Source of the DNA: Lepeophtheirus salmonis | Lineage: Eukaryota > Arthropoda > Copepoda > Siphonostomatoida > Caligidae | Assembly: GCF_016086655.4 (NCBI RefSeq) | Contig: NC_052137.2 | Coordinates: 4,402,001-4,466,000, forward strand | Length of the DNA stretch: 64,000 nt | Direction of reading: 5' to 3' | Shown: one piece after another, positions 12,440-22,400 of the stretch | How the letters are laid out: each line of letters opens with the position of its first letter | Numbering within the stretch: position 1 is the stretch's first letter | Notes under the pieces: model-generated | The model's input: the letters and a program-made list of their open reading frames with translations, nothing else | Databases searched by the model: none | What the model was told of the DNA's origin: nothing | Made by a program: the position numbers and the translations under genes

Positions 12440-12750
12440 TTTTCCCTAGCAGTTGTCATTATTATTTAATTCCTAAGTAGTGAACATCTTTTCCTAAATA
12501 GATTTAATTACATTCAAAACCTGTTTGAACATTCATTTGTTCTCATAAAAGCCCTGAGGATTTGTTGTGGAGTCCTCATTGGAATCAGAGTAGAATTGGG
12601 GATCGATATTGCAGTAATACTAGCAAAGTTATTATTACTTATTTCCTTTTGTCTTTCCACTCTTATCACAGCTGATTGTAGCTGATATATTGAAACATTT
12701 CTCTCCACCAAAACATTCTTCAAATTGTTAGGGTTACCATGTTAATTTTC
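12440..12750 (-). repeat. Repeat R1, near-complete minus-strand copy
   Basis: The reverse complement begins at the R1 head (aaaccgaaaattaacatgg, then 'taaccctaacaatttgaagaatg') and runs through 'cagctgtgataagag', the 'gattctactctgattccaa'-like block and the tail 'taaataataatgacaactgc'. The frame spanning 12514-12723 is fortuitous. Confidence 0.7.
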
Positions 12751-13269
12751 GGTTTCTTTTTAAAATGCCCATTCTACACTGGATTTTCACCTTTGTTCAT
12801 ATATATTGCACGCACTACTGAATAGACTTTCATTTCCAACGGATGGACATGAATTTTGTTATGCAGGTCTTTTATTAATGCATTAATTATATGTTAAAAT
12901 TAAATAAAAAAATATTATATCCTTGGCTCCAACTGGTAGGAGCCCTTAGTCTTAAACCTAAGTATTCTAAACTTCGATACTAACTTTTTTTTATTTTTTG
13001 ACTATTTGAAATTATAGAAAAATTGCTTAATACTGTATTTAATTAAGTAAGCAAAGGTATCCGTAGAATTGGTATTATTGACCCGATTCAGTGCATCGGT
13101 ATACCCCTAGTAAATATTAATTATTATAGTTTTATAAATGAAGAAAAAAAACAACCGCAAGTTTTGATCAAACTTGTTTCAACCTCATCATCATAACAAA
13201 GTAAAATTTTTAGTAGTTGCTGAAGGTGCACACAGTTGATGACTGGGAGTTACTTCGTTTGTACGGGTC

Positions 13270-13765
13270 ATGAACTTCCTCATTTTATTTTTTTTCGTTC
13301 CTTTCGCGTTCGTGACTTCAAACTCATCATGGCCCTGGTTTGTAACATTTAATTTTACAAAACCCGAACCCTTTCAAACAATCATGAAAGTAGAAGACTA
13401 TAACGAAAACACGGATCGAACTACTCCTCCAGCTTGCATCATTGCAACAATGAATATGAGTCTTATTCATGGGTCATCATATGAAAATATTCCGGAAAAT
13501 GCATTGATTTCAGGAGCTTGCTATCGTATGAAACAAATTCTTATTCTGAATTGGAAGAGTCCGGACAAGAGAAAGCAAACATTGGCATTTACGTTTAATA
13601 TGAAGGAGAATAACAATATTACATTAGACTCAATCGATGGTTTGTTGGATATAAATGGAGTTCCGCTACGAGTGTATCCTTTGAAAAGATCCTTGAACCT
13701 ATTCGAAACTCCATTTCGGTACTGCTATTCTTGTTATGATCCAAAAGATATTCACTTAATGTCAG
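13270..13765 (+). CDS. LAMP-like gene, exon 1
   Basis: Encodes the signal peptide and most of the luminal LAMP domain. It ends TCA G before GTATAT (phase 1). Reading through the splice site would stop after four more bases of intron. Confidence 0.75.
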
Positions 13766-14032
13766 GTATATAAATCAATTAAAATATGCTATTCATTCCC
13801 TAATATTTTCTACTCTTTAGCCAATAAGAACGTTGTCATCCTTCGTTTTAATATGGTAATCATTGAAACATTTCGCTCCAATCCTTTTGCTCGTAGTTTT
13901 ACCCATTTGGTGTGGAACTGTAGATACGCCTGGATGATAGCTTATGTCCCACTTGTTATTGGGACCTTTTTAGCGATATTAGTCATTTGTATGATTTTAA
14001 GTTTTGTTTTTCGTAAAAACATGGGATTTTAA
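13270..14032 (+). CDS. LAMP-family (lysosome-associated membrane glycoprotein-like) type I membrane protein
   Basis: Two exons, 13270-13765 and 13821-14032, join in phase 1 across a 55-bp GT-AG intron and give 235 residues. Residues 1-17 are a signal peptide (MNFLILFFFVPFAFVTS). The luminal part shows LAMP-domain landmarks: PPACII (C56), IPENALISGAC (C84), a beta-rich N-glycan-bearing middle (NNIT), and YCYSCYDPKDIHL (C152, C155). Next come VILRFNMVIIETF and a membrane-proximal Cys (C199), then a membrane helix at about 203-229. Four cysteines in this order fit the two-disulfide LAMP fold; one extra Cys is present. The cytosolic tail is only about six residues (RKNMGF) and lacks the Gly-Tyr-x-x-hydrophobic lysosomal sorting signal. 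The start has a good context and directly precedes the signal peptide. Family members are endolysosomal; location here is uncertain. Confidence 0.75.
13821..14032 (+). CDS. LAMP-like gene, exon 2
   Basis: Follows a pyrimidine-rich acceptor (ttctactctttag). It encodes the last luminal strand, the fourth conserved Cys, the membrane helix and a six-residue tail, ending GGA TTT TAA. Confidence 0.75.
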
Positions 14033-14254
14033 TTCAAAAAAGTACATACATTTTTTTACTAATTGCTTGTATAAAGTTATCAAAATTGTTTATTTTTTAA
14101 AGTATTGAAATAATGTATATTAAAAAGTGGTAATATATGTAATTTTTTTTATCATATGAATCAATACTTGTATTCTATTATTTCAAATGTTTTTTTTTAT
14201 TTCGTTCTCAATGGTATTTTACACAATAGAAAATGCATCATCATTAAAAGAGAC

Positions 14255-14560
14255 GTCTCTTTGGGGTTCAAAGTTGATAATTTAAATACATAAAATAGAC
14301 AAATTTTTTTATAAATCGTGGACTTAAATGATTTACATTTGCATTGAATACTATTTGATGTCAATGATAAACGGTGATATTTGAATTAAATCAAAGTAAT
14401 ACGTACTCAAAATGTCTTAATTTGTACAATTGTTATTATTTTTTGATCGATTAAGGACGAAAGAGTAGGATAATTAGATAAAATGTCTTATTGTTTACAT
14501 AGTTATTCGTTTATTTACAACACGGAAATTTTAATACATTTTTGGGTTAGATATATTATA
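14255..14560 (+). repeat. Repeat R3, copy 1
   Basis: Shares 'ggttcaaagttgata', 'tgcattgaatact', 'aatgataaacggtgatatttgaat', 'aaagtaatacgtact' and 'gagtaggataatta' with copies at 25510-25770 and 30780-31120. Non-coding. Confidence 0.65.
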
Positions 14561-14604
14561 CAACAATGCATTAGGGGAATATATTTACAATAGACGGTAA
14601 GATT

Positions 14605-14800
14605 TACGTTAGAGATGTACCGATGTTAAAATTTTAGCCCATTCAGTATCATCTTTATGGGCGTTTACGATACCGATTTCTTATTATCTATGAAGGAATT
14701 ACATAAAGCAAATATAAAATCTTTTACTTTTTTTAATGTTGAACCTTTTTATTGATTAGGACTAGGGAAATAAATCAATCCTAATTATGATTACAATTAT
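14605..14800 (+). repeat. Repeat R2, third copy
   Basis: Aligns with 9312-9545: 'agagatgtaccgatg', 'tatcatctttatg', 'gaattacataaagc', 'tttttattgattagg' and 'atcaatcctaattatgatta'. Confidence 0.65.
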
Positions 14801-15737
14801 TTATTAATAGTTTTAAAGATGTATACTTCTATATATGTATATGTACAGATATAACCAGAGCTCCTACCCTAAGGTAATTGACGTTTCTTGCTCAGATTAG
14901 GTAAATCCAGATTACGATGAAGGGTTCTCAAATTTTGAACTGTAGAGAGAATTTGAGATGTTATGTCAATATACTTTATAAAAACATTAGATATCGTATT
15001 TCAGAGAGAAACATTGCTTGAATCGAACGCCACTGGCAATACATTCATATTTATATACTATATTAACCAATAAATGGAGGGGATGCTTATAATATAGATT
15101 AATCTATGTTTAAATCTAGGGGCTTCTACCTGTAGGGGTCCAGATCAGATAAAATTATTTATTCTCCAATTTATATCTTAACATATATGAATTGACATTT
15201 AATAATAGACCATAATAACACAATTAATTTAATGAAGTACTTATTATTCTTTATTGCAATTTGTAAAACACGAAAATGACCTTTAAAACCTTCAACAGAT
15301 CCTGGTTTAGTCTTTATAGCCGTTTAAAAAAGCCTGTTTTGATGTAAAAAAAATTTACGATTCATAGCCATATTCTGACGTGTTAAATAATATAGACAGA
15401 AATCAGAGTTAATGACGATTGCCCAATAACATTATAGGATTTCAAAGGTGTATATTAATATTCAATTTTTTATAAATTATGATTTGAAATAATAGACTAA
15501 TTTTCTGAAGTTGAAAAAATATAAACTCAAGAGATAAATTGCAATGAGGTCAATGTTTATTAAATATTCTGTCAAACCATTTTTTGTCATTAATATTTTC
15601 CATGGGAAACATACGTTCCTCTCTATTCCAATGGGTAATAGCGACTCACTGTATTTCCAAGGAAAAATTATAATCTCGCTACCAGAATTAGACCACACCC
15701 ACCTCTTACTACTTCCACAGCCTGATTGAAATAACTA
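14801..15737. other. Gene-free AT-rich DNA
   Basis: No coding region recognised. The open frames over 15477-15729 overlap on opposite strands, have no recognisable domain, and look fortuitous. Confidence 0.4.
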
Positions 15738-16080
15738 GTGATGAAAATTAACGAAAATCAACATAGTAACCCGAACCATTTGAAGACTGTTTTGGAGGAG
15801 AGAAAGAATAATGCTCATGATGTTTCATTACATCAGTTACAATCAGCTGCGACACGGAAGGAACGAGAAAAGGATACAAACATGGACATTTTTCAGGATT
15901 ACTCCGATCTAGATCCCCAATTCTACTCTGAGTCCAACAAAAACTTATAATTATAACTCCGCTACTTATCCTCAGGGTTATGTTTAATCAGGTTTTGGAT
16001 ATAATTGAATATATTTATTTAAGAAAGGATGTTGACGATTCAGGAATTAAATAATAATGACAACTGCTGAGGAAAAGGAA
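15738..16080 (+). repeat. Repeat R1, near-complete copy
   Basis: Runs from the head ('gaaaattaacgaaaatcaac', 'gtaacccgaaccatttgaaga') through 'gtttcattacatcagttac', 'caattctactctgagtcc' and the tail 'ataattgaatatatttattt' and 'ataataatgacaactgc'. The short frame at 15738-15950 reads through it but is not conserved among copies. Confidence 0.7.
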
Positions 16081-16089
16081 CAATTTTAA

Positions 16090-16290
16090 AACCATAATAT
16101 TTGTGATTGTTGCTTTTATCTCAACATCACCTGGTATTACAATCAACTCTTCTATATTGGGATAATATTTGAAATCCCAAAATTTGATCTGGAGCAAAAA
16201 AATCATAGCTTTACTGAAAGCATACAATTCAAAATCAAATTAGATTTATGTTAAAGGGTTTTATAACTTTACAAAGTTCATATGAGCTCA
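16090..16290 (+). repeat. Repeat R4, internal part
   Basis: Matches 26100-26330 and 20330-20500: 'atctcaacatcacctggtatta', 'atattgggataatatttgaa', 'acaattcaaaatcaaa' and 'tttatgttaaagggttt'. The G/A-rich tip 'ggaggagca' present in the other copies is absent. Confidence 0.6.
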
Positions 16291-16319
16291 CCAAGTCATT
16301 AGAACTCATTGTTTTTATG

Positions 16320-16600
16320 TCATCAATGTCCAAGCCTATGGTCCTAGAGGCATCCACAGTGGCCTCCCCAACCAGAATAATAATAATAATTAAAGACTTT
16401 TCGCTTATTATTTGAAAATTTAATATTTGAAATTTAATTTAGTTTTCCATTTTTTTTTTTCCAAAAATTTAATTTATATGAAAATTTGTTGCTTTTAAAA
16501 AAAAAAATTAATATTTGAAATTTTATCTTATTTCTGTGAATAACTATGTATTTTTTATCCAGGCCCATTGGAAAGTAAACGCTTGATTCCGAATTCATAA
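16320..16600. repeat. AT-rich element with G/C-rich tip
   Basis: A tip sequence 'tcctagaggcatccacagtggcctccccaacc' is followed by A/T blocks of the 'tttgaaatttaatttagttttcc' kind. This architecture recurs at 42190-42870, 46370-46765 and 48060-48440. Confidence 0.4.
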
Positions 16601-18243
16601 TGATTACGTACATAAATTTAACAATAATGTAGTTAATATCGTTTGATATCACTAATTAATCATTAATAGCTAAGCTTGTTTAGGAAAAATAAAGAGTATT
16701 TTGGATAAAAATGAAAAATGATCAACACAAAAAAGAAATTTTGATCTATATTTATTGTTTAAATCTAAAAAAATTATTACTTTATATAATATGATAACAC
16801 ACAAGGATCTCTCTTGAATACAAATGTATCCGAACATAATAGAATTGTAAAATTGTAATAATTAGATTTCCATCTTCCTTGAATCTATATAATGAATAGT
16901 ATATTTGTTTTCCCTAGTTTAAAAATGATATTCTCTAGAGAACAAATCAGTCTTTTCAAATTCACAATTGTTGAAAAAAGTGAGCGAATTTGATAATTAT
17001 TTTGTGAAATCCAAGATATTTTGAAACTGAGAAGATAACAATGCATTCACATTAGATTGTATCTGAATGAAAAAAGTTTGGAATTCGGTATCTCAGGATA
17101 CTTTTTTTTATTCATTTAAACAACAAAATAATCTTCAATCGTCTGAAAAAAGATCTTTCATTTGTAATATATCGAAGAAAATGATTTTTTCAATTTGATC
17201 CTTTAAGATTACTGAGTTCAATCGAAATATAACATTGATAAAAAATTAAGTATTGTACATTATAAGGATATCTTTTAACAATATTGCTCTAATTTGCCTC
17301 ACATTAATTTTTCACAAATAAATAAATAAACTATTCTTTTGTACCGCATATTACGCGCAAATATTTTGATATATTTTTCATAATTTTAAATACTCAAATA
17401 TCGTTTTTGATACCAAGTGTATAATATACTATTATCAAATATAACTTCTACAGTTCATTAACGCAAAATAACAAACACTGTGATACCTATTAATCATTTT
17501 GGAAAACAAAAAGTATGTATTCATTTTTTGCGACATTTTAGGATTAAAATACTCCTAACGTGATGTGTATTAGAGCAATGTTGTTTAAATATAGTTTCTA
17601 ATATACAAGACTTGATTAAGTATAAATCATGTATCATGATTAATTCGATAATTTTGAAAGGAGTAATGTTTAAAAATCAGTTTTTTAATATTTTACAGAT
17701 TTTCAAATCAAAACATGTCTATGAAGAAGATTATTTTCTTGTTTCGATAAATAAAATGTAAAAATAAAAAATTCCTGCAATAACAAATTTCGAACTTTTG
17801 TCATTACGGTAGATCCTAAGATACATATAGTCAGGGCTGGTACCACGGGGTGGATCCCTCATGAGAACGAAAAAAATAGGCTGGCAATCGGAAATTTAGG
17901 ATTAATTACGTAGTGATTTAAAAGAAATTGAAACGAAGGGCCCTAGAAAAAATCAAATATACATTTTCTTATAATACGCATTCAAAAAAAGGTCATTAAA
18001 AAACCATCATTCGATTGAAAATGAACCAAATTATTTATTCAGAAATGTTCTTTAGACCCACAAATGGTATAAGAGATCGGAATGTTTTTTTGTTTTTATT
18101 AATTTTAGTGTTAACGTTTTTGTAAGTGACTAAATTTGAATGAAACATTAATTTTTTTATTCAAATGTCTATAAAAATTATACTAAAGTAAGAGAGGGTG
18201 TGTAAATGGGCCCTTTGTTTCCTGCTCCACTGCCCTATATGTA
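16601..18243. other. Gene-free AT-rich DNA
   Basis: No coding region, RNA gene or repeat with a clear partner was seen. This is 3' of the DIP-like gene and of the mariner element that borders it. Confidence 0.4.
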
Positions 18244-19114
18244 CAGGGTTGATCTTGTCTAGTGGTATAAATTTTATTATTCTAAATCCGAAATAACATT
18301 GGCTCAAATTCACGGAAGAGGACAAGAAGACATCTTATCTCTGAACGGAGCAAGCTGAAACGGTTGAAAGAGAAAAGAAGATTCTAAATTTTCTCAAGGC
18401 CTACAAGAATTCGGGTAAAGTCTTGCTCTTTTCTTATGAAAATATTTTCCCCGTTGATGCTACTGTCAATAAGCAGAACAGCCACTACATCACAAACGAA
18501 CATCCCAACAGTCTTTCAGCTTCAGTGAGACATGTCTTCAGAACAAAAAATCAAGTGGCCAGTATAGGGAAAGTCTACCATCCCATTTTGGTGAAGAGGA
18601 AGGAGGGGCTCAATGCAGATGCTTACACCGAACCTCCAGATAAGAGAGTGATACCTTAGGCAGATAAAAGTTTGGAGACAACTTTTTTTTATTCCAGACG
18701 GAGCTCTGTGTCATTGCACCGCTAAGACACATGCCTTCCTGAGAGACAACTTTACGGACATCAACATGTGGCCGCTCTCCTCATCCACGAACCCTGCCGA
18801 CAACTTTAACTAGGCGTATCTGGAGGAGAGGGTGTTTGCTACTCCTCACAGGAGTGTCCAGTCTCTAGATGCTTCCATCAAGAAGGAGTGGCCCATGGTC
18901 GATTTTGACTACATAGTCAAGCCTGCAAGGGATTTAGGCCTCGTACTGAGGCAGTTGTAAGGACTGAGGGCTCTCATATAGAATAAAAGTTTTGCTAAGC
19001 ACCATTTTTAGACGATTTTGTTAAATGAATGTCCTCAAAAAACCTCTCGTTTACATTTTACTCTTGAAAAATTGCAAAAAATAAAATGTGTACCACTAGA
19101 TAAGATCAACTTTG
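18244..19114 (+). mobile_element. Degraded Tc1/mariner (maT-like) element with TIRs and TA duplication
   Basis: Inverted ends CAGGGTTGATCTTGTCTAGT and the reverse complement of the right end CAAAGTTGATCTTATCTAGT, each flanked by TA, delimit an 871-bp element. The plus strand carries transposase remains: FSYENIFPVDATVNKQNSHY (near the first catalytic Asp), 'ASVRHVFRTKNQVAS', 'GLNADAY' and 'DGALCHCTAKTHAFLRDNF'. They lie in several frames with stops at 18658 and elsewhere. A closely related minus-strand copy is at 32801-33647. The element lies about 90 bp past the DIP-like stop codon. Confidence 0.8.
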
Positions 19115-19205
19115 TATAGTATTTGCTTGGTTCTTCTTAGAATAAATATTAATTGTAATTATTATAAAGAGAAATGCATAAATCAAGAAAGAAAGAAATG
19201 AGCTT

Positions 19206-19429
19206 TTAACAAAACCAAAAGAAAGAGCTTGTAACTAATAACATAGTAATGACATTTTTAGACTGGGAGATTCCTTTCCAGGAGCCAGACATCATAGATT
19301 TAGGAACGTATTGCTGTTTAGGTATACTCTTTTGTTCACTGTTTTGATTTGTGTCATCCCCTTCACGCTTTCCTCCATTTGAGGATTCCTGATCTATGAG
19401 ATCCATCTTTCTATTCATGTGTTCTTTAC
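19206..19429 (-). CDS. DIP-like gene, last exon (linker and GPI-anchor signal)
   Basis: The acceptor is tgatcctgtag, entering in phase 1. It encodes a hydrophilic linker (IDQESSNGGKREGDDTNQN), a small-residue patch suitable for an omega site (SMMSGSWKG) and a hydrophobic end, NVITMLLVTSSFFWFC, then TAA. No AATAAA is seen before the mariner that begins about 90 bp downstream in transcript sense. Confidence 0.82.
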
Positions 19430-22400
19430 CTACAGGATCATAAAAAAGAAATTAGTAGATCAGAACTATAGAATATGATGGTACAAATATGTGCACAATG
19501 TGATTGACATCGATACTTTTTAAATAGTAATTCAAAATTTGATTTTAGAAACAAAGCTATTTGTGACCAGTAATTTTGCCTCGATCAGATTTTGCTGCAA
19601 CACATATTCGCTGCCTTTTTATATTATCGGTTAGAAATTTACTGCTGTATCTCGATCAGATTAATTATATTGTTAGCGCGGCGTTTCCTTGCAAACACAA
19701 AAATACTCTCTGTATTTTGTTATCGGCTGTTAATTCTCTCGTTTAGCTGGATACGTCATGGCTATCTCATAATTTACTCTTTTTGATAAATAAACAAAGT
19801 AATAAGTTATTCTATATTTATGCTCAATTTCCTAAAGGACAGAAATACAATTTCTTATTGATCCTTTGTCATTTATATAATATATATTGACCATTTTATT
19901 ATTTATTTGAATAAACTTCATACACAAATGCAAATGTATAGCTAGACTTTTAATAAAGTATTACTAAGCAATATGATAGTGCAGTATTGAATAAAAAATC
20001 CTTCGTAGGATTTTAATATTATAAATAGATAAATAACATTGGTATGATTGAATTATTAGGCTAACTATCAGATGATTTCTGGCTTCTTTTTTTTCTATAA
20101 AAAGGTTGCGTGATACGATAAAGGTACCAATGTGCCAGGAGAAGAAGAAAAAAAGGAAAATGATAAAATAAGTTAATAAACAATTATTAAATAGGAATAG
20201 CCAATTAGTTCTAATCACCTACCTATATAGGTCGGTGCTTCAATTACTATTTGGAGGAGCATAAGCTCCAATCTCGCAACTTCTTATAGTGAAATTTTCA
20301 TTTCTGATGAGAAATCTTTGTTGGTCAACTCATAGGAACTTTTTAGAATTTTCAAGCTATAATATTTGTTTTAGTTGTCCTTTTATATCAACATCACATG
20401 GTACTGTAAGCAACTTTTCCATTTTTGGATACTATTTGAAATCCCAAAAAATTATGGATCAACTGAATTTATACAATTCAAAATCAAAAAAGAACAGGGT
20501 GACTCTGATTAAGATTAAAGTTCAAACCTATTATATATACAAGTATAAAAAGGCAGTGAATATGTTATTTGACAGAATCTCCTTGGGGAGGGGGATGCCC
20601 AGCGGCAAAATTACTGACAGCTAAAATATTTGTGGCAAAATGACCTACAATCAAATTATTAATAATAAAAATTAATTGAATTCATTTAGGTTGAAATCGA
20701 TACCAGAATATCCCACTTTTGTCCACTCCTAGAAAATATATACCTGTGTATTTTTTTTTATTCCTTGATGATCCAAATAGCACATCGTTTCGGTTCTCTG
20801 AATCGTCTTCTATTATCATGCTGTCTGAAATCATGTTAGAAATAAATTATGGAAATGCAGATTATAACTTGGTAAATGTTAGGTCAAACATTTTACCCTT
20901 TTAATGTACACACCAATCATCTCTTTTCAGTCCGGTAGTCAGACTTATATCTATGGAGGGCACTACAAATTATAGGAAGGGCTAGAACAAGGTGAGTTTT
21001 AGGGGTACTTGCTCCAGGGCCCGCTCAAAATTGGTGCATTTGCGTTGGCATATATATTTTTTTTAAATATAACAATATATATATATAGGTACTGTGGTGT
21101 TTTTTTTTTTGTTTTTAATTCCTGTCTCTTTCATTTTGTTACCTTCATAATAAAACTTTACTGTAGATTTTTTTATTAATTTAATTAATATTTAATGTTG
21201 ACCCTCGCTTTTTAATGGTTGCGCCCCCTATACAGGCCCCTCTGTCTAAAATGCAACACTTTTTGAAATAGCCCGTCTTTGTTCTATTTGTTTTTTGTTC
21301 AGTTTTTTTTTTTATGTTTGACTCAATTTAATGTACACAATTGTCTAATGAAACTGTAAACAAAGAATAAACAAAGTCAACTGATAAATGCGAGCGTCAT
21401 AACCAAAAACATGGAGCAACGCAGAGCTATAATTCTGGAACTATCCGACGTGCAACATCACCATCGGAGATCTTAAAAGTACTGAGCTGTAACTGCGTAA
21501 GGGGTGACCGTAAGAGACTCACCAAAAGCTTCCACAGGGTCTAGATTAAGACCAAAAGAATTAGTGGAGGCAGTTAAAGCCACTATTGAAGACAAAAGAC
21601 GCAATGTGAACTCGGTTAAGTAAGACATAAACCTTCATGCCTACAAGAGAACTCCTTGTCAGGGTCTGAAGCCTTTGGATCTAGAACCGAGCTTTGTAAA
21701 GTTTCGTACCAGGCTGGAACTGGTCATTAAGGCAAAAGGCAAATATTGATGGAGAATTCAAATAAGGTGTCCCTTGGTTGTATTAATGGTCTCAAAATGT
21801 GGTTCAAATGTTACAATTTAGGGAAAAGTAATAAATTTTTGATGCCCAGTACTTTATAACTACTTTTTCCAGCCTAGAGCTGAGTTTCGTCAAAAACTAC
21901 GGTAAAAAGTTTCGTACCAGTGTGGAACTGGTCATTAACGCAAAAAGCACCTATATTAAATTAATTATTACTACTAATTTTATTACCAATTTTGCCTTTG
22001 GTTCTAATTCATTACCTAGTGAGATTTCAATAGTATGTATGTATTGAAATTTTGTAGCATACGGCGTATAAACCTAGTTTAATTATATTTTAAGGCAAAA
22101 TATACTTGAGGCAAAATTACTTTATGGTGATAACTTCTAAGAAAAAATGTCCAAAGGCAAAAGTACCAAGCGCCAATATTTGTTCAATTTGTATACAGAT
22201 TGAGAGGGTCCTAGTACTGATCGCTAAATCATCTCCTCTCCCTTTCAGTCTTTTTTTTATCAGTCTGATCTTTTCCCTATTTACCAATTCTAAGGACCGA
22301 TATCCACCGATATCTTAGTCCTTCTAAGATTAATTCATATACAAGATTATACCTTAACGCTTTTCCGACTGATATTTGACTTCCAACACTTTTTTTAATA

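Noticed and set aside
15477..15729. Overlapping frames on both strands before an R1 copy
   Set aside because: No recognisable motif; both frames end in repeat sequence.
20289..20624. 111-codon frame in a DIP intron
   Set aside because: It lies within repeat R4; the frame is not kept in the copies at 16090 and 26032.
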